Numbered from the stretch's first letter, positions 51,525 through 64,000 are shown. The stretch is 64,000 nucleotides of DNA from Ichthyophthirius multifiliis (GCF_000220395.1 NW_004086035.1:54215-118214), one strand, 5' to 3'. Program-made: numbers and translations. Notes: generated by a model from the sequence alone, not told the origin.

Positions 51525-51695
51525 TTAATTTATTGAAATAATTAAATAATTTTTAATTTTATTTTGAAATTTTGTTGAATTAAAAAAAAATAGAATTTTT
51601 TTTTATATATATAAAATAAAATTTATCTAATAAATTTAATAATTATTAAAAAATTCATTAATAATTTAAAAAAAATATATATATAATTATTTCTT

Positions 51696-54600
51696 TCATT
51701 ATAAATACAAAATGAATAATACAAAAATTTCTATTTTATAATAAATTATCTTTGAAAAAGATTAAATAATATCAATAACATCTCTTTTAACCTAAATAAT
51801 TTAAACATCTCCAAAAACAGCTAAATCCTCAAAAGGATTTTCATTTCCTACAACATAATAAATTGAATAATCTTATTCAGCTTATAGACTAATAAAAGTA
51901 CTATTACAAGACCCATATCTATCTTTATCACAAATAACTTTTTAAAAAGTTATTGCATTTTCATCTTAACTGTTTTTTCCTTATTTAATTTATTATAAAG
52001 TAGGTTTAGTATTTTTTGAACTATCCAATATCATGTATATTAACCCACTTGTAGTAAGTTAAGGAATATCTAAAAATGCCCAGGTTTAACCTCTGTATAA
52101 TACTGGATTAATACTTTAAGCTGAGGGTGGGTTATCTTAAATAACACTTAAAGGGTAAATATTTACAATATCAGGTATACCTTATATGTTTTACATTATA
52201 TATGTTCTAAAGCATTCTTTTTTAGAAGCCGATAGTAAATTTTTAAATGTTTAATCATCAAAAGTATAGATGTTTTTACCAAAATAAAATGTTTCACTGG
52301 ACATACCTATAACAGTTTTAATAGGAATATCTGTTTCTTCACAATTAAGGGTTAAAATACTATCATTAGAATTAATATATTAATCTAGCAAAACTCTTCT
52401 TTATCCTACAAATTTTATTTCTTTACAATAAGATCCATCAAAGCTATTTACACTATTTTTTTGTCATATAAATATTTATATTTATATATATTAACTATTT
52501 TGGCATTGAAAAAGTGAAAAGGGAAAGAAAACAGTTCATATTTTATCTTTATTCAACTGTTAATTCTTTTACAAAATCAATTTTTAATTTACTTGTAACT
52601 CCTGAATTATCTTTTGTTTAAAATTGTTTATTATCGTATTTTATTCTTCCTTTTTCATCTTCACATAATCCAAATATACGATAATCTTATTTTACCTATA
52701 AGCCTCTTAGTTTTATCTGAATACCTTAAGTTGTATCTAGTAAAGGAGCTGAACCAAATTAGTAAGAGCATATACTTTATTCGTCTGATGCTAAATCTTC
52801 ATCCAATTTTTATGCTTAAACATTAACCTGCTCTATTGCACATTTTTAGGCATTAGATGAATAATACATAGATACTCCATATAAAAAATATCCTTTATTT
52901 GCACAATTTATTGTTACTTAAGCTGTTATTGTATCAGTTAAGATATCAAATTATGTTATTTACTGTTCTTTATCAATTGTGCTTTGTATTATTGTCAACT
53001 TTTTTGTTAAATAAATGAAAATATAAAAATAATAAAGTATAAAATAAATGAACTTTTAAAGGATTTTTAGGTATCATATACGAATCTTTATTTGGACCCG
53101 AAATATCAATAGATAGAATAAGTTCGTCATTAACATTTAAAGTCGGGTTTTAAAATGAGAATTAGATTGATCCGAAATTTTAAGTTTATGTAAATCTAAT
53201 AGTATTTTTATTATTATCTATTAAAATTCCTTTAGAATCGACACCTTCCTTAAAATAGAACTTGATGTCTATATATTCTAAAGGTAATAAAGTATTAAGA
53301 GTAAGTAAAAGTTTAGTTTAGGAAACTGAGATAAGCAAAGGTTATTATAAAAATTTAACAACTTGTTTATTCAAATTATCAAAAATAAGCATTATTGGAG
53401 ATAAATTACTATAATAATTTCCATCGTTTTCCTTATGCAATTAAAATGCAAATGTACCTTAAGTAAATTAAGAATAGAACTAAATTGTAGCATCTGTCTA
53501 TCCAACAATTACTTTAAGCGATGGAGGGAATAAATCGATGTTAACAATAGATCCTTTCAGTAAAAAGGAACGTGAAAATACAGGAGTTATTACTCCTTTT
53601 TAATTATATCTTTAAATATATAAAATAGGGTTAATCACTCCTTTTATCATTTAAATTTAGGTAATTTCATTTCCTTACTCATCTACATATTTTAAAATGT
53701 CTTAATTTGGATTTTATATAATATTTTATAATTAGAAATTAGATGATGAATCAAAAGATCTATAAAGTACTTTTTAGCAATTATTTTCTATGATTTCTAT
53801 TATATATTTATATGCAAGAGGTGCAAAAATAGAAGGATTATACATATTATCTATTATTATATCATAAAATTAACCAGAACTTATAATTTCGTTCAAATAA
53901 ACTTTAATACGTAATCCAAAAACAGCGCAATATCCTGATAATTCATTATTTAATAATCCCTTTTCAATAATTTTACATTTAGGCTCATAATGCCTTAATT
54001 AATTAATATATACTTAGGGAAAACTAATACATATAAAGTATCCTTCTTAAATTTAAGGTATATTTTGAGGAATATAAACACTAAAAACATAAGTAACTTT
54101 ATTCTAACGCAAGAAATATGATGAAATTTAAGTACTTCTAAAATCTATAGTTTCCCTAATTATTTATTCTCCAAGTACAATAGGTTAGTCTATAACATAA
54201 TAATATTCTTAATATTCATCATCATCCATATTATCGTCTATAGCTATGAAAAACAAGTCTTTTTCATATACAAGAGTTTATAAAACTCCACAAACTCTAA
54301 AAGTTATAGTTTATCCAAGTTCAGTAACTTCTTAAAAATGCTTTACTTCAAGGACATAGGGAGCAACTACATAACATGATAAAAGCCCATTATATGAACC
54401 TTAATAACAGCTTATTCCATTTTTATCTCCATCTCTAGATAGAAAAGGGTTATAATATTTAGGAAATACTATTATTATCCTTGACTCATCTGTTATTTTT
54501 GATTTTGTTATTTTGGCTGATATCTATATTTCTAAACCGCTTCCTGGAGTAGCGAAATATTTTTTAATTTATATATCTTGAACATTTTTATTTTATTTAG

Positions 54601-57600
54601 AAGAATAAGTTTCTAAGTCTTTATTTTAATTATTAGGAAGTGGTATTGGTACTATTGTTTCTTGATTAAATATTTAATTATCTTTATAAGAATATGTAAT
54701 TATATATTTAGAAAGGGTATTTTAAGTAATTAAGTTGTAACATTTTATATAAAAAATTATTTCTTCTATTTATTCTATTGATTTAAAAACAATTTATAAT
54801 AATAATTTATTGTCGTTTTTTAAATAATAAATAATAGACTAAATACCATTATATGATATTAGTTATCCATTTTTAGTTTATTCGAAAATATCACTGTATA
54901 AATTAGACAATTATTATTTGTTCGTCTAAAAAAAATTACCTAAATCAATTTCTATCATTTCGTTCACATAAAAGCTTTTAGAAGTTAGTCTTATTAAAAA
55001 GCTTAAAAAAGTAATCGATTCTTTATTAAAGTTTTGCTACTAATATTAGATAATTTCCATTTTGGTTTAAAAATTTTTGGTTTTGTCAAATTTTAAATCA
55101 ATATCTGTTTTTTCTGCTTATAAATTTGTGACTTATTAATTATAAATCTGAATTTTGACTTTTGCATCAACTCCAGCATCATCAGTTGTAATTCCATATT
55201 AAAAAATTTTAATTTTGCTTTATCTTGGCCAAGATCCACTATTTGTCTAAATTTTAAAAGCTAACTCTTTCGTTAATTCCTTAATTTTACAATCTGCAGG
55301 ACAAACAGGATGAGCACAAGCTGGATTACAAGCCTCAGTAGAGCAAAAACAAACAACAGTACATTAATTTTCTTTAAAAGGTTAATCATTAATAGACACA
55401 TTACATACGCTATATTCATTTTATTTTAAAGGTAAATTGTTAATAGATTAAATAACTACAAAAAATTACTATTCTAAATTAATTGGTGTAACAATTTCAA
55501 AAACCAAATATATAGAATTTTGGTTTTTTTTTAGTGTAGGCATTACTATAGTTTCGATAACTGCTGGTTATAGTGTATTTAAAAAGTTTTTTTGCAAAGT
55601 TTACAAAATTCCATCTTGATTAGAATATCCTGAAAATGAATTAATTGAAAAACTATTGTCTTTATTAAAAAAACTTTGATTTGGCAGATTAAATGGACTG
55701 AGAGTTATTTAACTTAAATTAGTAACTGTACCTTTGTTAAATGGACAGAATACACCGTATTTAGAAATAGCGTTTTACCTATAATTGTAAAATAAGCATT
55801 TATTCAGAGAATCATCAGTAAAAGTAGCTTAAATAGTACTTTAAATGTCATACTAATTAGTTTTAGTCTTATAAAACTGATAATCGCAGCCGAAGGTAAA
55901 GGAAGAAGCGCTGCTTAATCTAATATTAGGGGCACCACCAGTATGATAAGCTTTTATAGGCAAAGAATTTATTTATTTGCCAACTTAACAAGTAATGCAA
56001 GCGCTTAAATCTATACCATATTAATAGTCATTTACATTACTTAATTCAGGTAATGGAGGGATTAAAGTTTTTGCATTTTTTACAAAAGTTTTTTGTATTA
56101 ATAGCTTTATATCTTATAATTAGTCATTTACAATAACACCTGCGTGTATTGATATTGAAAGATCTTAGTCGTTAGATTTAATTGGTATGAGTAACTAAAA
56201 TTTAGAAGTAGGTTATTCTTACATTGTAATTTCTATTTTGTTCATTGTGAAGTAATAATTATAATAATTATAAAATTTTTTCTTGTTTAAATATCAATCT
56301 ATGTATATCCTGTACAAGTATAAGGATTTTATAAATCTGATAACATTTAGCAGCTTATTTAATTATAAGATTAATTATAATAATAAAAATCAACATTATC
56401 GAAAAATAAAGCAATTTTAAAAGGAACATTAGTAGATTTATAATCAGGTAGTGTGCCGTAAATATGAACAAATGTGGGAATGAAATCGCCTGCATTTGCG
56501 GTATAATAATTAGCAAAGTTACTTTGTATATTAGGTAGTTTTCCGTTATCAATTGAATATCCATTAATAAGAACTGTAGAAATTATAGTTTATTTATTTG
56601 TAGGTCCATTTATTCCTTCTATAATTTAAATAAAAAAATCCATATTCTTATCTTCTGTATACATTGAAGAATGCCAATCAAATTGGAATTAATTTAATCC
56701 AAAAAGATTATCTTTTGTAGGGGCTTATTAGAATATAGTTGCTATTTAATTTTAACTAATAAACTATATTTATATTTGTAATTACTAATTATTTTAGGAT
56801 ATTTTAGGAACGGATACACGAGGAACAGTAGAATCATTTAATTCTACAGAGACACTGCTTTATTGAATGCTAAATTTAGGATTCATTATAATGTTCATTC
56901 CAACATTATTTATATCATTAAAACTTTTATCTGCTAAGCTATCATATTATATTGCTTTTACAGCATCAGTGTAAGGAGCTTAGAAACAAAATACTAATTT
57001 TTAAATTTAATTGTTTCCTTTTATCCCTATATCTGTAGTAGGGTTGAAATTAATTAAGTTTTTAGAACTATTAATTGAGCTTACTTGAGTAAACTTATGT
57101 TTAGTCTCTTAAGGAACCCAATTTCTACCGTTTTTAGATTTAATGGAGTAAGCATTTTAAGGATATGTTTTTTAAACTAGTTATGTTTAGTGAATATTTT
57201 TGCTTAAATAAAAAGCCTAATTAAATTTAAGAATTTAAGCTATATATAAAGGCTATTTAGCTCCTAAAACTGAATTTATAATTTTGTCGATACAAAAGTT
57301 AATAAAATCAAAATTACTTAAAGGAATGAAAATATCTTTTGACAGTATTTTTTTTTCATTTTCATTAATATAATTTTCATTTAATGTATAGTAATTAGCA
57401 CTTTAAATTTAGCCAGTATAACTTTCCATCCCTGGTGCAAAAGCTAGTAAAACGACATCATCAAACGTCTTTAATTATTTTAAATAATCTTCTATATTTT
57501 CAGTTTGAATTAACACTTAGTATATTTCTTTATAATTTCTTATATTATTTAAAAATTATAAATCTCTACTAATTACAAAAAAGTTATGTTAAGAAATATC

Positions 57601-59262
57601 TATTCTTTCAACTGTTTCTATTGAAAGACTTCCGAATTCATTAAAAAAGATATCTGATTCGTAATCATCGTAATTAAAAAACCTTTAAAATAATATTTCT
57701 ATTAAAATATAATATATAGATATATTATTACATTTTAAATGAAATATAATATTCTTAATCTTTTTTAATTAACCAATAGAAGAACATATTAATTTTCTTT
57801 TATCAGATGTGTCTTTGTTATATTCTCTACAAAAGTTGTCTTTGACTTATTACGGATTGACGTTGAATCCAGGAAAATTATGTTTTATTGAACCAGCTAA
57901 TAAAATATCATCAGGTTCTGTTTTAAGTTTTAGAATTACTCTTAACTCTTGTTATTCTGGAGTGTCGATATCTAATATAAATCTAAATTTAAATGAATTA
58001 AAAGGAATATAAGAAGCATCTTTTTTATCCCCTCTTACAACAATCATTTTAAATGGATTTTATTAAGACGGTAAAACATCCCAGCCAAAACTAACTTTAT
58101 AAGAAGCTAAGTTTATTGGGCTTGTTTCAAATATATTATTTGCATTTCCTATTGAAAGAATATGTGGTGAATAATCTCTTAGCATTCTTAATTAAACACC
58201 AATATTTTGAATAACAAAGGAAGGATTTTTAATAGTTGCTTCTATTCTATAATATTTTGTGGCTTATATAGCTTAAGGCTTTAAAAGAATTATAAGAGAG
58301 TTAGTTTAAATATCTACTGTACATTTATATTAAGAATCTAAAAGTGGATTGTTTATTGGAATTAAATCTTTCTTTACTGATTTGCAACCTTTTTCGAATT
58401 CAAATTAAAATGAATTATCGTTTAGTAAAATGATAAACCTTATATCTTCGTCGCTTTAAGAATAATTAGTAATTTATTGAGAATCGAAATCTATGTTTTT
58501 TAATTATTTTTAAAAGTAAAAAAAATTAATTGATTAAAATATAAAGAGAAAATAAAATATAATATATAAAATTTATATATATAATATATAGATATATAAT
58601 TATAATTTTTTTATTATATTAATACCAAACCAAACTATATTATCTCTTTTTGATAGTTATTTTCTAGTCTTATCATTTTCAAAGAAAACATTAAATTTTA
58701 GATTTTCAAAGGGTGCAGGTTATAAGTAAATATAAGCAAAACCTGAATTAAAGTCATATTTTTAGCTATTTTTATCGATTCCGCTCACAGTTTCGATTTA
58801 GATTTATAATAAACAATCCACTTTTTAATATTACAAAGCTCTTTTATCATTTATTTAAATCATAATTTAATACCAGCCACTTTAAATTTATATTTAAAAT
58901 TAGTTTTAATCATAAAAATGGCCATAATAATTTGTAGAGTCAACACTTTTTGCATAAAAAATTAAATTTCCTTAAATTTACTATTATTTATCTAAGCTTG
59001 TCCAAGTCGCTAAAAGTCCATAAGGACGAAATAAAGAGTCAATAGAAGAAATATCTGGAGTTAAGCTATAATGCAATTGGAAGGGAAATTAAAAATTTAT
59101 GTAATCAGTTTTAGTAAGCTTAGAAACTATTTAAAATTTAAATTGTAATTTTGTTAAATAACCTGCGTTTGAATAATCCATTATTATATCATCAGAAGAA
59201 ATTTAAGTAGAATAAAAACAAATAACAAAATATAAAAATAAAATTAATTAAATTTTTCTCAT
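51696..59262 (-). CDS. Giant secreted or surface protein, about 2,400 residues
   Basis: No family recognised. ATG 59260-59262 gives MRKIQLILFLYFVICFYSTQ, a clear signal peptide. The rest is an almost uninterrupted TGA-free frame to 51696-51698, with introns at 58491-58625 (135 nt), 57683-57773 (91 nt) and 52999-53053 (55 nt); another may lie near 56240-56290. Composition is that of extracellular beta-sandwich arrays: many Val/Ile/Tyr strands, Pro/Gly turns and regularly spaced Cys. Examples are GYCAVFGLRIKVYLNEIISS, LNVNDELILSIDISGPNKDS and IKLRGLQVKQDYRIFGLCED. A dense Cys patch, CFCSTEACNPACAHPVCPADC, falls near 55280-55370. The extreme C-terminus is hydrophobic (KIEIFVLFILYL), suggesting a GPI-attachment signal or anchor. 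Likely an adhesive or protective cell-surface protein. The ORFs of 60-70 residues on either strand here are shadows. Confidence 0.8.
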
Positions 59263-60146
59263 TTTTATTTATATAAAATTATATATATTTTATTATTAAG
59301 AAAGAATAAAAAAAAATATATATTATTTTTTTAAAATTAGTTTTATTTTTTTATAATATCATAATATATTTAATTTTAATTATTAACAGTTTTCATTTTT
59401 ATATAAATTTTAATAATTCATTATTATTCTTATATATATATATAACTTTTAATATAAAGCATAATAATATTCAATTTTTTAATTTTTTATATAAATATTA
59501 AATAATATGAATAAAAATTAAAAAAAATTGCAAATAAGATTTTTAATAATAATTTATTTAAATTATATTAAAATTAATAATATGAATATGATTATTAAAT
59601 TATATATAATTTATTAATTATATTTATAATTAATTTAACATTAAAATAAGCTGATTTTATTACAAATATAGTTATAGGCATTTTATTTATTGATAATCAT
59701 AAGATATTTTCAAACTATTATGAAGATTTAATAAAATCTTATAATTATATTAAACCAAAATATATATATATATTATTATAAATTTTTATAATAATATAAT
59801 TATATTATAATTTTTAATAAATTGTTATAAAATATATAAACCTTTTTTAAAATTAATAATAATATATTAAATTATTTAAATTTAAAATATATATTTATTA
59901 ATTCAATATTTATAATTAATTTTAATTATATTTATATTTCATTTAATTTTAATATTACTATATATTTTTATAATAAAAATAATAACGTTTTTGTAAATTA
60001 GAAAATGCTTTTATTTTCTATATTTCATTTTTATATAATAAAATATATATATTTTCTAATTTACAATATATTTATTTTTTATAAATTACAAATATTTAAT
60101 ATATTTATTATTTTATTAAAATAATTATATAATAATATTAAACTAA
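59263..60146. other. AT-rich divergent promoter region
   Basis: Spacer between the divergently transcribed giant surface-protein gene and the SOUL gene. TATA-like A/T alternation is everywhere, so no promoter element can be singled out. Confidence 0.5.
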
Positions 60147-60782
60147 ATGTCTTAAGTATTAGGTTGCATTGGTTAAATTTTCGGTTTTAATGGATCTAAA
60201 GAACCTTAATTTTAGCTACTTAAATAATAACCTTATTAAATTAGAAAGATTTAATCATATATTATTGCAAAAGTATAAATAAAAAATAAAAATGAAAACT
60301 AAGCATTTAGAATTTTAGCAAATTATATAGGAGCGTTTGGAAAACCTTTTAATACAAAAAGTAAATCGCTTGCAATGACAGCTCCTGTTTTAAAAGAACC
60401 AATAAAAATTTAGATGACAACACCAGTTTTAAATTAAAATGAGTTTTTATCTTTTGTGCTTCCGTTTGAATATTCATAAATAGATTAAGTTCCTGAGCCA
60501 AATGACAAAGAAATTGTTTTCGAAAAAGTAGATGAATAAGTTGTTGCTGTATGCTAATTTTCAGGAATTACAAATGATAAAATATTTAAAAGTAAACTTG
60601 AAGAATTGTATAAATAAATTAAAAATGATAGATTTATAAATGAAGAAGAAAATATTGAACAATTAAATTATTAATTTGCACGTTATAATCCACCTTTTTG
60701 TATTCCCTTTATGAGAAGAAATGAAGTTTGGATTATATTAAATGAATAAAAAGTTAATTCTATAATTATTTAAAAAGAATGA
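60147..60782 (+). CDS. SOUL-family haem-binding protein, 211 residues
   Basis: Intronless. ATG 60147, TGA 60780-60782; 211 residues, the usual SOUL/HBP size. Family hallmarks: an N-terminal strand containing YQIRKIQSYIIAKVQ, the segment FRILANYIGAFGKPFNTKSK followed by LAMTAPVLKEP and IQMTTPVL (the MTxPV repeats), FVLPFEYSQIDQVPEPND, and the C-terminal signature QFARYNPPFCIPFMRRNEVW. Known members bind haem or related tetrapyrroles and are cytosolic or organellar. The beginning MSQVLGCIGQIFGFNGSK has a Cys close to the N-terminus but no clear presequence. It stands alone in AT-rich DNA. The assignment to the family is firm, while the ligand is not shown by the sequence. Confidence 0.93.
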
Positions 60783-62825
60783 ATTTAAAATATATATATA
60801 AAATAAAATATTTATTATAAATTTAATTAGTTGTAATAAAAAAAATACAATTAATAATTTTAGTTTTTTAATATATTATCAAACAAATTTATTATAAATC
60901 TCAAATATAATTAAAATTTATAAATATTTTTCATTTTCGTATAGCCTTTAAAATTATAAAAGTATGTTTAGATTTTTGAATATTTTTTTAACATTAGCAT
61001 TTCAAATATTATAAAAAAATATAAACATAAAAAAATGATATTAAATTTTATTAAACTGCATAAAAATTATTTAAATTAAATTTAAAAAATATTTAATTTT
61101 ATGAATATTTAAAAAAAAATTCTTATATATTATTGATAATTAATTTCAGATTATTAAATATATTTTTTTATTTACTTGCAATAAAAATAAAAACATAAAA
61201 AACATTATTTAATCAACTTACTTAATAATTTATTGAATATAGTTTATATATTATTAGAAATTTATAAATAAAAAATCATACTTGTAAATTAAGCTTTTTA
61301 ATTATTGAATTCAAATAGATAAACAGATTTTATATTTATACATAAAGTTTTAATCTTTAAAAATTATTTGAAGAATTATTAATCATTTATAAAAATTTAA
61401 AAATAAAAAATCTAAAATTATTAGAATTACTTTATAAAAAATTTGTAAAATATTTTTAAGAAGTTGTAAATAAATAATCAAATAATTCGACTTATCTTTT
61501 TAATAAATGTTATATCAATAATAAAACTAATTTTTTTAATTAAATTATTATTAAATTTATAATTTAGTAACAGAAATGAGCTATATAACAAATATACCTG
61601 AATTTTAAAAAATAATACATTTAAATATTTAAAATGAAAAAATGAATATTCAAAAAATAATTATTATTTAATTATATATAATTTCAATTAAATTTACTAT
61701 TTATTTTTTTAAAGAGCAATTAATTTTACTAGATCTTACTCCTGTTTATAAATTTAAATTATAAAAAATTTATAAATCTAATAAATTAAATTTATCCGTA
61801 ATATATATAATTTTAATTTAATATTTATATTTTGATAGAAAATGAACCAAACTTTAAATTATTTAGATAATTAAGAAGTTGATATGAAAAAATAAAATAT
61901 AAAAAAAAATATATAATTTAAATTAATAATTTTTAAATAATATATAAATTAAATATTTAATATATATAATACACAATTCATGTTATTATAATTTCTTAAC
62001 TCACAGCAACCTAGAAAATCAATTGTAAACAAATACAATACAATACAATATAAAATATAAATATAATTTATTTTTAATTATAAAGCAGGTAAAATAAAAA
62101 TAAAACTGAACTAAAACAATAATTAGTATAATTATTCATAATTAAAAAAGGAAAACATACGAAGTATATTTACAAAATTAATATAATGGGAAATAAATGC
62201 AAAGCATGCTATAATTTTAATATGAATAAAAATTAAAAACAAATAAAAAAAATTAAATAATATATAATTAATAAAAAGTTTTAAAAATAAATATAAAATA
62301 TATCACTATCATTAACTTAAATATAAATATATTGATATTTCTATAATAAAAATAATAAAATGCATTTACTTTTTAATATATAAAATTCTAACAAATATAT
62401 ATTAAAATGTTATAATAAAAATTGAATATAATTTAATAATTTTAAAGCAAATCAGCAAACTAATTAGTTAAAAAACTAAAATAAAAATGATTTTGTAAAT
62501 AAGATAAATAATTTAAAGGATATTAATAAAAATATTAAAATTATTAGTAATTTATATTTTTTTTATGTAAGTTTTCAATTAATTAAAACTATAAAATATA
62601 AATACATATTTAATTTCTATAAATATTTTTTGAGATAAAATAATTATATATTTTTTTAAAATAAAATAAAAAATCATTTAAAAAAAAGAAAAGAAAAAAT
62701 AATATTTTTAAATAAAATAAAAAATAAAAAAAAAATAAAAAAAATTAAAGAAAAGAAAAGAAAAAATAAAAAAAAAAAGAAGAGAAAAGAAAAAATAGAG
62801 TCTTTCTAGAGAAGAATTAATTTAC
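60783..62825. other. 2-kb AT-rich spacer ending in a polypurine tract
   Basis: No gene recognised. From about 62680 to 62815 the plus strand is nearly all A and G (AAAAGAAAAG-type units), directly upstream of the 14-3-3 ATG. Confidence 0.55.
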
Positions 62826-63589
62826 ATGTCTAAGATTTCTGAATAAACAGAAAGATTTGAAGACATGCTTGATTACATGAGATAAGTAGTAAAATTGGAC
62901 CAAGAGCTATCTGTAGAAGAAAGAAACTTACTTTCGGTTGCTTATAAAAATTCTGTTGGATCACGCAGAACTGCATGGAGAGCTCTTTCTTCAATTGAAT
63001 AAAAGGAAGAAGCTAAAGGTTCCAAGAATTTAAATCTCTTAAGAGAATACAAAAAAAAATTGAAACTGAACTTTCTTAATTCTGCAATAACATTTTAGAA
63101 TTACTAGACAATCATTTGGTTCCTAAAGCTAAGGTATTAATAATATTTATATTTAAATAAATGTTACAATTTTACTTAAAAAAAAAGTCAAATGAAGGAA
63201 AAGTTTTCTTTTTAAAAATGAAAGGAGATTATTACAGATATATTTCAGAATATGCATAAGGATAAACTCATTAATAGGCATCTAATGGAGCTTTAGATGC
63301 TTATTAAAAGGCTTCTGATATAGCTAACAAAGATTTAAACACAACTCATCCTATTAGATTAGGTTTGGCTTTAAATTTCTCAGTTTTCTACTATGAAGTC
63401 ATGAATGATCCTTCTTAAGCATGTAACCTTGCTAAACAAGCTTTTGATGATGCTATTGCTGATATTGAACATATTGAAGAAGATTAATACAAAGATGCCA
63501 CTACTATTATGTAATTAATTAGAGACAATTTAACACTCTGGACATCTGAATTATAGAATGATGATGAAGGATAAGTAGAAAATATTTGA
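62826..63589 (+). CDS. 14-3-3 protein
   Basis: Phosphoserine/phosphothreonine-binding adaptor, 236 residues after correction. Signatures: [20 protein letters not shown] (signature 1), [38 protein letters not shown], and [20 protein letters not shown] (signature 2), with the acidic tail ENDDEG-like (LQNDDEGQVENI). The ligand-binding Lys, Arg and Tyr of the family are kept within these blocks. One intron, 63134-63187 (54 nt). The A9 run at 63051-63059 must be ten A to give EYKKKIETEL; as written the frame breaks. As 14-3-3 is normally essential, a base-count error in the sequence is likelier than a dead gene. It is the last gene before the telomere, with its 3' end about 360 bp from the perfect repeats. 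ATG 62826, TGA 63587-63589. Confidence 0.92.
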
Positions 63590-63917
63590 AATATTTATAT
63601 AAATCATTAAAAATTTAAAAATCATTTATTAATAGTTATATATAAAGATTTTTATTTTATATTTTTTATTTTTATTTACATTTACATTTAAAATTATAAT
63701 TTGTATAACATAATTTGTAAATTATAAACAAATTTTTTTTGTAAAAATGAATATATTGTGAATGAAAATTAAAAATTTTAATACATTTTTCAACTTTAAA
63801 TTTTAATTAATATTAGTATAAAACTAAAGTATAATTAATATGATAAATTCAACTTAAGTTTATATGTTATAAGATAAAAGTTAAGGTTAATATTGAGATT
63901 CGGATTGGAATTAAAAA
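63590..63917. other. Short subtelomeric spacer
   Basis: AT-rich DNA between the 14-3-3 stop and the first G-rich telomere-like units; it must contain the 14-3-3 3' UTR and polyadenylation site. No subtelomeric repeat family is visible. Confidence 0.6.
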
Positions 63918-63949
63918 TAGGGTTGAGGATAGGGTTGGGATTGAGGTTT
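63918..63949 (+). repeat. Degenerate telomere-like repeats
   Basis: GGGTTGAGGATAGGGTTG, GGATTGAGGT and similar imperfect units lie directly before the perfect array. They may be worn telomere sequence or the natural variant zone at a macronuclear chromosome end. Confidence 0.8.
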
Positions 63950-64000
63950 GGGGTTGGGGTTGGGGTTGGGGTTGGGGTTGGGGTTGGGGTTGGGGTTGGG
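63950..64000 (+). repeat. Telomere, (GGGGTT)n
   Basis: About eight and a half perfect GGGGTT units running to the last base of the window, with the G-rich strand oriented 5' to 3' outward as expected for a right-hand chromosome end. This is the Tetrahymena/Ichthyophthirius-type repeat. Confidence 0.97.

Noticed and set aside
1-64000. tRNA, rRNA or CRISPR-like arrays
   Set aside because: No cloverleaf with a recognisable TPsiC arm (GGTTCRA), no rRNA-like block, and the only regular short repeats are simple microsatellites without spacers.

Overview
The window looks like the end of a macronuclear chromosome of an oligohymenophorean ciliate, most likely Ichthyophthirius multifiliis or a close relative. 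Four things point there. (1) The right end (about 63950-64000) is an uninterrupted array of GGGGTT, the Tetrahymena-type telomere. (2) Genes read open only when TAA and TAG are glutamine and TGA is the sole stop. (3) The DNA is extremely AT-rich. (4) Most introns are very small (34-65 nt; longest seen about 160 nt), nearly all GT-AG. Standard-code ORF calls break nearly every gene here, so gene models were built by reading all frames with the ciliate code and joining exons by hand.

Layout, left to right. 1-8.7 kb: a minus-strand Asn-Asp/Gln-rich protein, a PTC7-like PP2C phosphatase and an unrecognised protein. 8.8-16.2 kb, all plus strand: a small protein kinase with DFA for DFG, a coiled-coil protein, a RING/TRAF-type zinc protein, and a SAPS-domain (PP6/Sit4 regulatory subunit-like) gene. 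16.2-21.7 kb: gene-poor, with a 49-residue ORF and kinase-like remnants. 21.7-30 kb: a Lys/Asn/Gln-rich protein, a SAM-FHA-FHA-RING protein, a minus-strand coiled-coil protein and an acidic protein. 30-34.7 kb: a minus-strand kinesin with extra N- and C-terminal regions. 35.3-37.2 kb: a minus-strand protein with a signal-like N-terminus. 37.3-43.4 kb: a BIG/Sec7-type ARF-GEF with a poly-Gln tract made wholly of TAA. 44-46.2 kb: a calpain-like protein whose catalytic Cys is Ser. 47.1-49.4 kb: an organelle-type TypA/BipA GTPase. 50.2-51.5 kb: a coiled-coil protein. 51.7-59.3 kb: one secreted or surface protein of about 2,400 residues. 60.1-60.8 kb: a SOUL haem-binding protein. 62.8-63.6 kb: 14-3-3, the last gene, about 360 bp before the perfect telomere array.

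There are no operons. The genes are ordinary eukaryotic units on both strands, separated by AT-rich spacers, and I see no joint system. Possible functional themes are vesicle traffic and cytoskeleton (ARF-GEF, kinesin), phosphorylation signalling (PP2C, SAPS subunit, kinase, FHA protein, 14-3-3) and cell surface (giant protein).

Two things recur. Several clear genes, including 14-3-3, are broken by single-base length errors at A or T homopolymers, which look like sequencing or assembly artefacts. Microsatellites sit either in introns or in frame as Asn, Asn-Asp or Gln runs. All coordinates come from reading by eye; splice sites were chosen for frame and GT-AG consistency and were not tested against transcripts.
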